Source: Ochotona curzoniae
Taxonomy: Eukaryota; Chordata; Mammalia; Lagomorpha; Ochotonidae
Length of the DNA stretch: 64,000 nucleotides
NCBI RefSeq assembly: GCF_017591425.1
Contig: NW_024465434.1
Coordinates: 124,001 to 188,000, forward strand
Direction of reading: 5' to 3'
Shown: positions 10,970 through 22,046 of the stretch, in pieces
How the letters are laid out: each line of letters begins with the position of its first letter
Numbering within the stretch: position 1 is the first letter of the stretch
Made by a program: the position numbers and the translations under genes
The notes under the pieces: model-generated
What the model saw: only the letters and a program-made list of their open reading frames with translations
Database searches by the model: none
Told to the model about the DNA's origin: nothing

Positions 10970-10973
10970 TTAC

Positions 10974-11162
10974 CGCCTGCATGTCATTCAGTTCCTTCTG
11001 ATGTTTTACTACCATCTGGTTGAATTTTTCTCTTTCTTGGTTGAGTTCCAATTGCAGCTTTCGATTTTCCTTTTCTTTTTTTCTCAAATCCTGCGCATTA
11101 GCTTTTTTTCTATCAATTTTAAAATCTTTGCGATTCATTATTTCTGCCAACTTGTTAACAGC
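10974..11162 (-). CDS. ROCK1: ROCK1 exon (21st): end of Rho-binding domain and coiled coil
   Basis: 189 bp, in phase at both ends, encoding residues 1002 to 1064. It reads AVNKLAEIMNRKDFKIDRKK, a basic stretch (DLRKKEKENRKL) and FNQMVVKHQKELNDMQA. Because it is 63 codons long, skipping it would delete the end of the Rho-binding domain without a frameshift. The donor is gtaagtgtgt, which runs straight into a (GT)10 repeat in transcript orientation. Confidence 0.95.
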
Positions 11163-11497
11163 CTATTAAAATATGAAAGAGATTTTATTAGGGACCTACA
11201 TTACACCATCTCATTTAAATCTCTGCTAAAGAACTTTTTTCCTCCTTCAGAATCAGGATGAAGGACCAGGACAACCTACTGAAGACTGGGATGTTAGTTG
11301 GTCGCAGGCTGCACAAGTAAATACTAATGACTTATTTCACCACTCAAATCTAAGAACCAAACAGGCTCACAAAAAAACTACTCAACAACTACTCACCACT
11401 CTGACAGATGCTAGACATAAATAAAGAACACGCACACATGCCTCAGAGGCATCCTGGTCTGGTGCAGTGAACAGGAAAGCTTATGATACAGCGAGCC

Positions 11498-11577
11498 AGT
11501 TCAGCTCTAGAAGCCCAAATGGGATCCTGGTGCATTCAAGGTGAGGACTTTAGCCACTAGGCCACTGCACCAGGCCT
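11498..11577 (-). repeat. CSINE fragment, antisense head only
   Basis: It contains caaatgggatcctggtgcat, caaggtgaggactttagcca and the end ccaggcct. The rest of the element is missing. Confidence 0.8.
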
Positions 11578-11822
11578 TACAGTGTTTTCTTTTTCAGTAA
11601 GGTTTCCCTCATATAAATAAGAAATTCTCTATTCATTTTATTACATACTTTTTCTGACAGATTATTAAACAAAGCAACTTTCTTAACTGAAAGTATTTTA
11701 TGTTTTTGAGATAAAATGAAGACATTAAAAAATTATAACCTCAATTTTAACTGAAGGATGAACAACTATCTTTCTAAATATGTTACTCAGATACACACAG
11801 CAAAGGCTGACGTCATACATAC

Positions 11823-11911
11823 CTGTGTTTTAAGGGTTCGCTCTGTATTGATATTCTTCTCATAGGCAGCCTTAAGATTACTGATTTCTTCTTCTTTCTG
11901 TAGCTTATATT
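11823..11911 (-). CDS. ROCK1: ROCK1 exon (20th): Rho-binding domain, middle
   Basis: 89 bp encoding residues 972 to 1001 (EYKLQKEEEISNLKAAYEKN, then INTERTLKTQ). It covers the helix that contacts the RhoA switch regions in the human complex. Gln976 and Tyr988 replace Glu and Phe as I remember human. The acceptor is attgacag and the donor gtatgtat. Confidence 0.95.
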
Positions 11912-12143
11912 CTGTCAATAAATTACACAGTATTATTATTTGCATTCTGAACCAATAATGTTTTTAATTATTCCAATCAGTATATACTACATAGTAACTT
12001 AAAGTGATTAATATAAGCTTTAAGGCTATAGAAGTTACTTCAATATAAAAGCACATATCACAAAAATCTAATGCATAGCATCATCAGCTAAAGATTAATT
12101 ACTGAACTTAATTTGACAATATGATTTTAAGAAATCTACATAC

Positions 12144-12237
12144 CTTCTTCTGCTTTCCTCATTTTATCACTTAGCTCTTCATTTTCTTTTCTTAATAATT
12201 CAATATCTTTGGTTAGCATGCTGTTTGTTTCTTCAAG
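12144..12237 (-). CDS. ROCK1: ROCK1 exon (19th): Rho-binding domain, first part
   Basis: 94 bp encoding residues 941 to 971 plus one base of Glu972 (LEETNSMLTKDIELLRKEN, then EELSDKMRKAEE). The human Rho-binding domain is about 949 to 1015. Several conservative changes are seen (Leu954, Lys957, Ser963, Asp964, Arg967). The acceptor is tttgttcag and the donor gtatgtag. Only 232 bp of intron separates it from the next exon. Confidence 0.95.
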
Positions 12238-12395
12238 CTGAACAAAACACAAATATCTATTGCAGTTGCTTTGCTATTAGTCATGTAAAACAATAAAGTT
12301 TAATATAATCCTTCACATTTTCTACAGGTCAGATATGTCAGATTTAGCTTAATAACAGACATTGCCTGGTTTCCAGTTTAAAAATATGTGGATGT

Positions 12396-13250
12396 TCCTT
12401 TGGGATTAGGGAGAGGAGCTTTTTCTGGTCCTTACTTAGTTCTAACTTTGGATCCCCACCCTCTCTTGTAATGACCATCAGGGTCGTTCTGAAGCCCCAC
12501 CCTCCCAAAAAAAATTTAGAATAGACAGAAATACAACGAAAGCTTAGTACCAGACAGGAAACAGTGTGGATCCACATATACCTTACTAGGTAGGACACAA
12601 AGATTAGCTACTCCTCACTAGGGTACTGAAGATTTCTCTGCACACCCCTCCTAAAACTGGTCTGCACCTCAACTGTTAACAAATGTCTTGTTAGATTTAT
12701 AAGCCAGTTTAGACTATCCTAAAATCTGCCAAGTTCAGCAAAATTATGCTTCAACACTATAAACTGCTAAATACTAAAATGAAAATAGACACGAGACAGC
12801 TGAATAGTACCCTATAGCCACTTTAAGGTGTATAGAAGCCGGTTCTGTGTATAAACAAAAATTGAAATGTCAATAAAGCAGTCATAGGATGTGGTTAAGA
12901 ACTTGCACTGTTTTAACACATTGATTACAATACCATGTCAATTATTTCCACAATGTTGTAAACTGTTATTGATGTTGTGCTGGGGCTTTCAATTGATTGG
13001 GATGATACTCTGTCAGCTCTGTCTTTAAACCAGAGATGATCTCCGCAAGAAACTGTTGAATTGATCTGGACAATAAGATGCTGAACTCTATGGCTGGTAT
13101 ATGTTTGCAAAGTAAGAATCTTGACTTAATTTGAACTGTAATACCCAAAAAGGTGGAAGAATCCACCATGGGGGAAGGGCACGGGGAGGGGTTGGGGAAT
13201 CCCAGAGCCTATGAAACTGTCACATAATGCAACGTAATTAGAAAAAAAAA
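12396..13250 (+). mobile_element. L1 3'-end insertion with poly(A) and TSD
   Basis: It is 5'-truncated and contains tgtgctggggctttcaattg, ctccgcaagaaactgttgaa, a G-rich block near 13170-13200 and cacataatgcaacgtaatta followed by poly(A). This is consistent with the lagomorph L1 3' UTR as I remember it. The duplication atgtggatgt flanks it at 12386-12395 and 13251-13260. No ORF2 protein part remains. Confidence 0.72.
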
Positions 13251-13310
13251 ATGTGGATGTAAATCCGAAACACTTCAGAACAATTACTAATGTTCAAAAT
13301 TACTTTAGTT

Positions 13311-13311
<1 letters not shown>

Positions 13312-13342
<31 letters not shown>
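13312..13342. repeat. (CA)n microsatellite
   Basis: About fifteen CA units in the intron. Confidence 0.96.
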
Positions 13343-13346
<4 letters not shown>

Positions 13347-13394
13347 ATATAGCTATAGATATGAACAAAAGGGAGTAAAACATAATGGAAAAAG

Positions 13395-13870
13395 AACCAG
13401 ACTAGAAATTAAAAAGTCTGCATTTAGTTCTACCTCTGCCACTCACCCACTATGTGATTCCAGGCAAGTTAAAGCTGGCAGGGAGACAGACCAGTGCTGT
13501 GGCATAGCACACAAAATTGCTGCCTACAGTGCTGGTATACCATATGGGCTCCTGTTTTGAGTCCCAGGTGTTCCACTGTTGATCCACCTCCCTGCTAACA
13601 CACCTAGGAAAGTATTAGAGGACAGCCTAAGTGCTTAGGCCTCTGCAATCACCTGGGAGATCCAAAGGGGGTGCCTAGCTTTTGGCTCTTGTTGCAGCCA
13701 ATTGGGGAGTGGACCAATGAATGGATGATTTCTCTCTCTGTGTGTCTCTCCCTCTCTGTAACTATGTCTTTCAAAATAAATAAATAAATCTTAAACAAAA
13801 ATGCATCTCTGAGCCTCATACCCATAGTAATGATGATGTCAATAAAAACACTTGTCCGTTACCTTTAGTG
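13395..13870 (+). repeat. MIR remnant split by a CSINE
   Basis: Left part (ctgccactcacccactatgt, ccaggcaagttaaag) and right part (atctctgagcctcataccca) are consecutive MIR segments interrupted at 13476-13797. Confidence 0.7.
13476..13797 (+). repeat. Old CSINE, sense, inside MIR
   Basis: It runs from cagtgctgtggcatagcaca to aaataaataaataaatctt. It has the older CSINE pattern (ctgctaacacacctaggaaa). Confidence 0.88.
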
Positions 13871-14335
13871 ATGTATTTACTGAACATTCTATTTACATGA
13901 CTTTATTAAATCTTCACAGCACTCATGTGGAATAGGTATTATTATTTCTATTACATATGCAATATGTATATTTATTTATTTGTTTGCAAGGCAAAGCTTC
14001 AGAGAAAGGGAAACAGATCTCCTATCTGCAGGTTTATTCCTCAAATAGCTAGAGCTGGGCCAGGATAAAGCCAGACTCTAGAACTCCATTTGGGTCTACT
14101 ACATAGACAGCAGGCCCCCATGTACGTGGGCCACCTTTGGCTGCCTTGTCAGGTACATTAGCAGGAAGCTGGATCAGAAGCAAAATAGCACTTGACCCAG
14201 CATTCTCCATGGCACTCTTCACAACTCTGACCCGTTTCTATTTTATACATGAGCAACCTGAGGCTTAGAGAGGTCAAAGCAACTTGTCAAGATCACATAA
14301 GCTGATATTTGAACCCAGTAATTGTATATACATCA
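13870..14335 (+). repeat. Second MIR-like remnant split by an antisense CSINE
   Basis: cttcacagcactcatgtggaataggtattattatt and then, after the SINE, catgagcaacctgaggcttagagaggtc with aagatcacataagctg form the conserved MIR core order. Confidence 0.65.
13970..14235 (-). repeat. Old CSINE, antisense, inside MIR
   Basis: It starts tttatttatttgtttgcaag and contains ggccacctttggctgccttg and agcaggaagctggatcagaa. Confidence 0.8.
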
Positions 14336-14433
14336 TAGCATTTGATGACTTAATTCCCTTGATGGTTCTTTGAGTCTACGAAAGTACTTTAAAAAATTTA
14401 AGTACGCACAGAATTAAAAGACAGATTCTGCAA

Positions 14434-14728
14434 CAGGGATTTGGTGTGGCAGTTAAGACATTTGGGTGCCCAAGTGTGATTCAATTATTGTTGCAGCTCC
14501 AGCTTCCTGCTAATGTGCACCCTGGAAGACCATAGATAATGAAACAAGTAGTGGGATGTCCACCATCCACGTGTGAGGTCTGAATTGAGTTTCCAGCTCC
14601 TCGTCTGTGGACTGGTCCAGCCCTAACAGCTACATGCAATTGGGGAGTGAAGTAGCAAGTGGGAAGCTTTCTCTGTCCACCTATCTCTCACTAGGTCTAC
14701 TTTTCAATTAAGCACAATAAATGAAACA
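14434..14728 (+). repeat. Old CSINE, sense
   Basis: It contains ggtgtggcagttaagacatt, cagcttcctgctaatgtgca and ctgaattgagtttccagctc. Confidence 0.75.
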
Positions 14729-14729
14729 C

Positions 14730-14827
14730 ATTTTAAGATGACAAATTTATTTTGATGTAAAAGTTTTGAAATCTATACATTGGTTTTTCATAATGCAGAT
14801 TTTCCATAAATCTTCTGAAGACCCCTT
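14730..14827. mobile_element. Mariner-like MITE remnant
   Basis: Inner part acaaatttattttgatgtaaa and end tttccataaatcttctgaag match the palindromic element at 42018-42124. Confidence 0.5.
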
Positions 14828-14879
14828 GTATACATGGATTAAAAAAATATTTTTTGCATTAAAATAAACTTTCCTTTTT

Positions 14880-15182
14880 GGAGATTTATTTTGTCTGGAA
14901 GACTACAGAGATTGGGTAGGGGGACTTCCATCTGATGGTTCATTTCCCAGATGGCTCCTGGGGCTGGGCTAAGACAAAGCAAGGAGCCAGGAACTTCCTC
15001 CAGGTTCCCCATGTGGGTAGCAGGGGCCTAAACACGTGGGCCACCTTCCCCCTGTCCCTCCCAATCCAGCAGCAGGGAGCTAGAGTGGAAGTGGAACATC
15101 TGGGACACAAACAAGTGCTCTTATTGGATGCTGGCAGTGGAGGCTTCAGTCTTAGAGATTACACTCCAATGCTGGCCCCAAT
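14880..15182 (-). repeat. Old CSINE, antisense
   Basis: It contains ggttcatttcccagatggct, ccaggaacttcctccaggtt and ccagcagcagggagctagag. Confidence 0.85.
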
Positions 15183-15578
15183 ATAAACTTTCATTTCTTT
15201 TATACAGCTAAAAATACAAACCTCAAGAGTAAATTATACACAGTATTGGTGTTCTTACAATGGGTTTATAGATCACCCACAAATTTCTCATACAAAAAAA
15301 AAAAAAGTAAATTTAGACTAGTATTGCACATAAACTAACCAGGACCCTAGGACCTAGAGCCACAAAGGAAAATAGCTAAAAATTAGGAATTTCAATCATA
15401 AACAACTGTTTTAGATTATATAACTTATTTTACATGTAAATATAGAAAGAAAAATGATTACATATATAAAGTATAAATAAATAAATTCACATGCACACAT
15501 ACTCACTCTAATACTTTAAGGTGTGAGCTATACTGACTAAACTCAAGTTTAGTCATATAATTTATCTATCACACTTAC

Positions 15579-15744
15579 CCGATTAACAGCGTGATCTTTA
15601 TCTGTAATCTCCTGTCTATTTCTTGAAGCAGCTTTCTTACTTTCTTGGGTCAATTCAAAATACTGTTCTTCTAGAAGTCCCCGAGCCAACTGCTCTGACT
15701 CAGCTTTTGTTTCTGCTAGATCCAACTGAGTAGCAAGAGTTTCC
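15579..15744 (-). CDS. ROCK1: ROCK1 exon (18th): coiled coil before the Rho-binding domain
   Basis: 166 bp encoding residues 885 to 940. It reads KETLATQLDLAETKAESEQL, then ARGLLEEQYFELTQESKKA and ends DHAVNR, where human has DHTVSR as I recall. The acceptor is tttttgcag and the donor gtaagtgt. Confidence 0.95.
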
Positions 15745-15781
15745 CTGCAAAAAAAATTTGAAATGAGATGAATATTTAAAG

Positions 15782-16025
15782 GTTCAGTTTATGGTGCCTG
15801 TTTCTCCCTGTGGCACTGGCATCTAATATGGAGTGCCTCTTCAAGTCCCAGGTGCTCCAATTCTAATCCAGCTCCCTGCTTATGGCGTAGGAAGGCAGCG
15901 GAGGATCTCCCACGTTCCTGGACCCCAGCATCCACGTGGGAGACCAGAAGAAGCTGCTGTTCCTGGCTTTGAATTTACTCCGTTGTGGCCATTTGGGGTG
16001 TGAACCAGCAAATAATAGAACAAAC
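15782..16025 (+). repeat. Old CSINE, sense, close to an exon
   Basis: It contains ccagctccctgcttatggcg and ggggtgtgaaccagcaaata. It lies about 40 bp upstream of the acceptor of the 18th exon in transcript terms. Confidence 0.75.
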
Positions 16026-16473
16026 CTTTCAAAAAACAATTCAGTTCATTCTTACAAATTAACCAAACGCTTTAAAACACAATTATCTTTAAATGATTAA
16101 AAATAATGAAGGATTTTACTGCTTAAAACAAACTTCGAGTTCACTGCAAATTCTGGAATGCAATGAATTTAATATCTCACATTTCTGGCAGTCTACTTTT
16201 AAAAAGGAATTTATTGTAAACTTGGAATGGAAGATAATCAGTAAATTAGGAGGATAAACCTGGGTCCTTATGACATTAATTCTATTACTTTAGGCATTAG
16301 GCAATTTTCTATATTTCCTGAGCTCATTTAACCAAATCAGTAAAATTAGATTAAAGTAAATCATTTGTGAAGTGTCTTCATGCTGTGAAATTAAATAAAA
16401 TTATCAAGTTTTACATGCAGGTATTACAAACACAAGAAATGTTTATACACAAAACACTTCTTAAAAATTTCTA

Positions 16474-16692
16474 GTGGTTCACTCTTCAGATGGCTGCAAA
16501 TGGTCAGAATGAAGGGCTGTGACAGAACAAAGCCAGGAGATTCTTTTAAGCGTCCATGTGGGTGAAGGGGCCCAAGCACCTGGGCCATCTTATACTGCTG
16601 CCCCAGGTTCAGGAGCAGGGACTAGACTGGAAGTGGAACAGTCTGGACTTAATCACTGCAGGGAGTGGTTTAATCTGAGATGCCACAATGTT
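16474..16692 (-). repeat. Old CSINE, antisense
   Basis: It contains tggttcactcttcagatggc and caagcacctgggccatctta. Confidence 0.75.
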
Positions 16693-16699
16693 ATTATTA

Positions 16700-16905
16700 T
16701 TTTTAAAAGTTATTTGATTTTTAAGTGAAATGCAGGGAGAAAGATCTTCCTTTCACTGGCTCACGCCCTAAATGGCTACATCCTGGAGTCCCACATGGGT
16801 AGCATGGACCCAAGAATTTGGGCCACAATCCGCTGCCTTTCAGATGCATTAGCAGGAAGTAGGATTAGAAGTGGGGTGGCCATAACTTGCTAGCTGATAC
16901 TTTTT
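16700..16905 (-). repeat. Old CSINE, antisense
   Basis: It contains tggctcacgccctaaatggc, agtcccacatgggtagcatg and attagcaggaagtaggatta. Confidence 0.75.
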
Positions 16906-17267
16906 CTTGAAATATTCTAGTTTCCTTATTTTTCTGTTACTGTAGTTTTCTTTTTTATTACTGCTGACTTCTTATTTCTTACTCTGCCCATTCCTTAAAA
17001 GCATAGGAGCCAGTAGTCTTTCCTTTGCCTTTTATCTTCTGATCCTACTCTTGGAGTTACAATTTACTGCCCAGGAGAGTGAACTGAATCTCTGAGTGTC
17101 CCCTTCCTTATCTCCTACTCCCACTCTCTTACCCAGTAGCTTTAGATTGTTATTGTACAAAAATTCAGAAAGTTTTGAAATGTGAGTACTGGCTCAGTGT
17201 TTATCATGTGTGGTAAGTGTATCGAATTGAAGACAGGAAATCTACAGATTGCTAAAATTCCCATAAA

Positions 17268-17588
17268 CTGGGCCTGGTGCAGTGACCTATGAGCTAAAGT
17301 CCTTGCCTTGAATATGCCAGGATTCCAAACGGGAGTTGGTTCTAATCCCAATGGCCCCATTTCCCATTCAGCTCCCTGTTTGTGGCTTGGGAAAGCAGTT
17401 GAGGACGGCCCAAAGCCCTGGGATCCAGCACCCATGTGAGAGAACTGAAAGAAGCGCTGGGCTCCTGGCTTTGGATTGGCACAGCACCAGCCGTTGCGGC
17501 CACCTGGGGAGTGAAATCATCGCAAAGAAGATCTTCCTCTCTGTATATCTGACTTTGCAACAAAAATAAACAAATCTTTTAAAAAAAC
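17268..17588 (+). repeat. CSINE, sense, with 11-bp TSD
   Basis: Full-length copy flanked by attcccataaa at 17257-17267 and 17589-17599. Confidence 0.93.
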
Positions 17589-17763
17589 ATTCCCATAAAT
17601 CACAACCCATTTAAACTTATGGCCTCATAGGGTTATGAATAAGGAACTCTGAGATACAGAAACCTCAACTATCTTGGTGGCTTCAGTGTACAATGATAAT
17701 CAAAATCAACTTGCAGTCTAAGCCATTTCCCTGAATTTAAATAAGCAGTAAGTATTGGCTTGG

Positions 17764-18041
17764 TGGGCCCGGCACGATAGCATAATGGTTAAGGTCCTCG
17801 CCTTGAATGCGCCAGGATCCCATATGGGTGCTGGTTCTAATTCCAGCAGCTCCACTTCTCATCCAGCTCCCTGCCGTGGAATCCTGTACCCACGGGGGAG
17901 ACCCGAAAAAAGTTCCTGGCTCCTGATTGGTGCAGCACTGGCCGTTATAGCCACTTGGGGAGTGAATCATCGACAAAAGATCTTCCTATCTGTCTCTCCT
18001 CCTCTCTGTATATCTTCCTTTCCAATAAAATAAATAAATCT
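17764..18041 (+). repeat. Young CSINE, sense, internally deleted
   Basis: Typical head and tail; the middle is missing around 17873-17885 (ccctgccgtggaatcctg). Confidence 0.9.
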
Positions 18042-18043
18042 GT

Positions 18044-18136
18044 AAGCACTTCAACAGATAGAAGATCATTTCCTTTATGTCTCTCCCCTAATCAGCTTCT
18101 AACTTCGCTTCTTTAAACAAATAAATCTTAAAAACA
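18044..18136 (+). repeat. Possible CSINE 3'-end fragment
   Basis: cagatagaagatcatttcct, tctctcccctaatc and a caaataaatctta tail resemble a SINE 3' end. Confidence 0.45.
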
Positions 18137-18607
18137 AAAACAAAATAATGCTAGTTTCAGTGTCTGTTCTGACACCTTCTTGCTATAAGGATCCCAGCTG
18201 AATGAGTCACCATCTTTTGGGGCATGATAGCTTCATTGTAAAATTAGGTTGTATATCTTTGAGGTTTTCTCATTCTAAGACCCTAATTACACATCTAATG
18301 GAAATAAGCCTATCATGCATGACTAAGAGAAAGCTCTTAAATACCTTTGCCTACCTTAGAATGATTTGTGAATACAGAAAGAACAATTTATATATAGATA
18401 AACGGTGAAAAATTAAGAGGTCTTTGAAAATAATTTATCATCAAAGAATTTATGACAGTCCAGTGACTTTTTAACTGCTACAATGTTAATGTATTAGAGC
18501 TTCTTTACCCCAAAGATGAATTTAAATATGGTCTATTTTGTTCCGAATTCTGCCAACAGACTGCTTCTTGCCCTTTTAAATAAGATCAAGTAAATCAACC
18601 AAATAAA

Positions 18608-18895
18608 ATGTGGATAGCGTGGCAGGTATTTGCCTGAAATGCTGGCATTCCACATCCAAACGTCCACTTCTAATTCCATCGCATTGCTATTGTACACCAA
18701 AAGGCAGCAGGTCAGGGCTCGAGTAGTTGGGTCCCAATCACCCAACTGGGAGATCTGGACTGAGTTCCTGACTCCTGGCTCCTGCCTGAGTCACCAAATT
18801 TGTGGTCATTTGGAAATGGAGAATCAGCTGACAGAAAGCCTGTCCACTTAAATGTTTCTCTGTCTTGGTGCCTTTCAAATACATAAATAAGTGAA
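18608..18895 (+). repeat. Old CSINE, sense
   Basis: Diverged copy with cagcaggtcagggctcgagt, ctgggagatctggactgagt and a caaatacataaataag tail. Confidence 0.7.
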
Positions 18896-18987
18896 AAGTT
18901 TTAAAAATGTTCTACTTCCATGAGAATGACACTTTCAACTTAAAAAGAATGGCTTGAATTGATTCCTGTAAAGTTAAATATACATAC

Positions 18988-19082
18988 TTTTCATTTTGTA
19001 GTTCTTGTATCTTCTTTAAATTTTCTCTGTTTTTTTCTTCAATCTCTTCCTTAAGTTCCTTTACCTGAGTTTTATAAAGTGT
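18988..19082 (-). CDS. ROCK1: ROCK1 exon (17th): coiled coil, Shroom-binding region
   Basis: 95 bp encoding residues 854 to 884 plus two bases of Lys885 (TLYKTQVKELKEEIEEKN and onward to LQNE). It is identical to human as I recall it and lies in the conserved Shroom-binding core. The acceptor is gttttccag and the donor gtatgtat. Confidence 0.95.
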
Positions 19083-19119
19083 CTGGAAAACAAGTGATAA
19101 GAAGATATAAAACAGCCCG

Positions 19120-19750
19120 GCAGGTTCTTATTAGACAATTAACATGACACAACAATTCCACTGCCAGCTATTTTACCGATGATAAATACAGGTGTGTCCA
19201 TTCCTGCACACAATATTACAGATGAGGTTTCATTACAATGTTACTTATAGCAGCTTGAAACTGGAAATAGTATGTACATCCATCAGCATGTCTTAAGAAA
19301 ATTATAGTGGGCCTGGCGCAGTGGCCTAGTGGCAAAAGTCCTCGCCTTGAAAGTGCCGGGATCCCATATGGGCGCCGGTTCTAATCCCGGCAGCTCCACT
19401 TCCCATCCGGCTCCCTGTTTGTGGCCCAGGAAAAGCAATCGAGGATGCCCAAAACCTTGGGACCCTGCACCAGTGTGGGAGACCAGGAGGAGGTTCCTGG
19501 CTCCTGGTTTCGGATTGGCTCAGCTCCAGCCATTGCAGTCACTTGGGGAGTGAATCATCAGATGAAAGATCTTCCTCTCTGTCTCTCCTCCTCTCTCAAT
19601 ATCTGACTTTCCTATAAAATAAATAAATCTTAAAAAAAAAAAGAAAAGAAAATTGTAGTGTGTCCATACTACTTAGCAACAAAAAGGAATCAATTATTAA
19701 CTTCTACAACGTAATAAATCAGAAATTTATGCTGCACAGAAGAAAGCAGT
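19120..19750 (+). mobile_element. L1 3'-part remnant split by a young CSINE
   Basis: Left part ends catccatcagcatgtcttaag and right part runs tagtgtgtccatactacttagcaacaaaaaggaa, the usual L1 order around the end of ORF2. Confidence 0.6.
19310..19645 (+). repeat. Young CSINE, sense, with 15-bp TSD
   Basis: Full-length. Flanks are aagaaaattatagtg (19295-19309) and aagaaaattgtagtg (19646-19660), one mismatch. Confidence 0.95.
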
Positions 19751-19751
19751 G

Positions 19752-20030
19752 TTGGGACAGGTGTTGAGTGCACAAGTTAAGGTGCCTGTGTTCCACGACA
19801 CAGTACAAGGATTCCATTCCTGGCTCTAGTCTATGTCCCCCTGACATAGACTCGGAGAGGCCTGAGTGAAGACTCCAAAGAGGCTGGTTTCTTGCCCCTC
19901 ACATGATTGATCCCTTAGCTCCTCCTGCTGTGGTCTCCATCATCTCTGGCCACTGCAGGCATTAAGGGAATGAACCAATAAAGGAGACCTCTGTTTAAGT
20001 ATTTGTCTCTTTCATTTCTTAGTGTCAAAG
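19752..20030 (+). repeat. Old CSINE, sense
   Basis: Very diverged: gttaaggtgcctgtgttcca, ccactgcaggcattaaggga and gaatgaaccaataaaggaga. Confidence 0.6.
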
Positions 20031-20117
20031 AGAGGGGAGGAGGGAGAAAGAGAGTGAGAGAGGAAGGAAGGAAAGTAGGAAGAAGGCAGGGAAGGAAGGA
20101 TGGAGGAAAGAAAACCA
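20030..20117. repeat. Purine-rich GA/GGAA low-complexity tract
   Basis: gaggggaggagggagaaaga and ggaaggaaggaaagtagg; probably grown from the tail of the preceding SINE. Confidence 0.85.
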
Positions 20118-20119
20118 GG

Positions 20120-20395
20120 CAGGTACTAAAACTAGTATATGATTACATGTATGTGTAATTCTAGAAAAAGGTAAAAATAATCAATAGTGACAGAAACTGA
20201 GTAAATGCTTGCTTGTGGAGGGAGTAAGGAAGAGTACCGCAAAGGTGATCAGGTAATATTCTGTGGAGAAGAAAATGTTTTACATGTCAACTATGGTGAT
20301 AGTCATGATTATATACATTCGTCAAAACTTACTGATCTAAAACTCTTAAAGAAAACATAATTTATTATATATAAACTACAATAAATTACATAACA
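20120..20395 (+). mobile_element. L1 3'-end remnant
   Basis: tagtgacagaaactgagtaa, aatgttttacatgtcaactatggtgatag and a terminal taaaactcttaaagaa look like an old L1 3' end. Confidence 0.5.
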
Positions 20396-20672
20396 GGGGC
20401 CAGTGCTATGACTTAGCAAGCTAAGCTTCCCTTGATGAACCAGCATCCCATATGGGTGTTGGTTTGAGTCTTGGCTGTTGTACTTCCAATCCAGCTCCCT
20501 GTTCATGTGTCCAGGAAAGCAGAAAAGATGGCTCAAGTCTTTGCGCTCCTGGTTTCGGACTGGCCTAGCTCTGGCCATTGCAGCCATTTGGGCACTAAAT
20601 CAACGGATGGAAGATCTTTCTTGCTCTTTCTCTCCTTTTCTCTGTGAAAATCTGTATTTCAAATACCCGTTA
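20396..20672 (+). repeat. Old CSINE, sense
   Basis: It runs from ggggccagtgctatgactta to aatctgtatttcaaata. Confidence 0.85.
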
Positions 20673-20679
20673 GATGAAT

Positions 20680-20945
20680 ACATAGGAAGAACTCTCCAAG
20701 ATATAGGGATTGGGAAAGACTTCTTGAAAAGTCACCAAAAGCATAGGCAGTCAAAGCCAAAACAAACAAATGGACCACCTCAAGCTGAGAAACTTGTACA
20801 GCAAAGGAGACAACCAACAAAATGAAGGAGTAACCAAGCTTGTGGTCATCAAATACATCAACAAAGAGGAAAGAAAGTGCACCACTTCTCTGTGTGTCAA
20901 GACGTCAAACACGGAGTATGGGCTATGCAACCCAATTTCCTGCTC
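20680..20945 (+). mobile_element. L1 ORF2 remnant
   Basis: gggaaagacttcttgaaaag, agcataggcagtcaaagcca and caagctgagaaacttgtaca match L1 ORF2 (distal part) in order; frame is lost. Confidence 0.65.
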
Positions 20946-21237
20946 ACCATAATCTGGGCTTCACATGACTTTAGGTCCCCCCATGCTGAAAACTCAGGTA
21001 ATCAGACTCTCATTTTTATCTCTAGCTTCACAGCAATTCAGGAAATATTTGTACAAAAATGGTCATTTCTTTTTAAGTAGGCCATGAACTCAGATTCAAA
21101 ATTAAAATTTAAAGATAGGGACAAAAAGGGAGAAAAACTTCTTTATGGTAATTTAAAAACTAATAGGTCACATAAAATAAACCAATTTTTATGTCAAATT
21201 TCAAGAGTTGGTATTTTAAAAAAAAAAAGATTCTTAC

Positions 21238-21307
21238 CGAAAAGTATTGCTCAGCTTCAAGCTGGTCTTGTAGCTCCCGCATTTGTCCTTCATTTCCTCT
21301 GTATTGT
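21238..21307 (-). CDS. ROCK1: ROCK1 exon (16th): short coiled-coil exon
   Basis: 70 bp encoding residues 830 to 853 (KQYRGNEGQMRELQDQL, then EAEQYFS). The acceptor is atttaaag and the donor gtaagaat. It has a slightly weak, A-rich polypyrimidine tract compared with its neighbours. Confidence 0.94.
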
Positions 21308-21720
21308 CTTTAAATACAAGAAAGAAACAGTAAACAATACTTTTTTACTACTTTTATATTATTCTTAGACTTTTAAAGTGAATATACTTCTTCATATAGT
21401 GTTACTTTAATTCCTGATAATGACGCCATGCAAAGTACAGAGAGCATTTAATTGGTAAAGAAGGTCAATTTCAGAATAATTAATCCATATTACAAAATAA
21501 AATTGAATTAGTTTTTTTTGTAACTTTTTTATAGAGAAGAGTCATGTTAGGGTTATACAATTAAGTATGCACCAGTTATATAAAATGAAGTATTAATTCA
21601 TAATTATATATTATGGTAAATTAAGCACAAGAGAGGGATGATGGTAGTAATGAGTAACTACGGAATATGAAAAGGAAAGCAGAAAGAATAAACTGACAAG
21701 AAAGGAATGGGGCTCTGGGG

Positions 21721-22046
21721 GTGGGGGCACTGCTGTAGCACAACAGGTTAAACCACTGCCTGCAAATTTGGCATCCCATTTGGGCATCAGCTTGAGTCCT
21801 AGCTACTGTACTACTGATTCAACTCCCTGCTAATGGCCTGGGAAAAGTAGCGGAGGATGGCCCTAGTGTCTGGCTCCTTGTCATCCACATGGGAGATCAG
21901 AGCAAAGGTCCTTGTTCTTGGGTTTGGCCTGGCACAGTCCTGACTTTTGCAGCTACTTGGGAAGAGATCAATGGATGGAAGCCCTTTCTCTGCCCACCCA
22001 CTGCAACTCCAATTTTCAAGTAAATAAATCAATAAAAATTTAAAAA
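21721..22046 (+). repeat. Old CSINE, sense
   Basis: It runs from gtgggggcactgctgtagca to tcaagtaaataaatcaataa. Confidence 0.88.
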
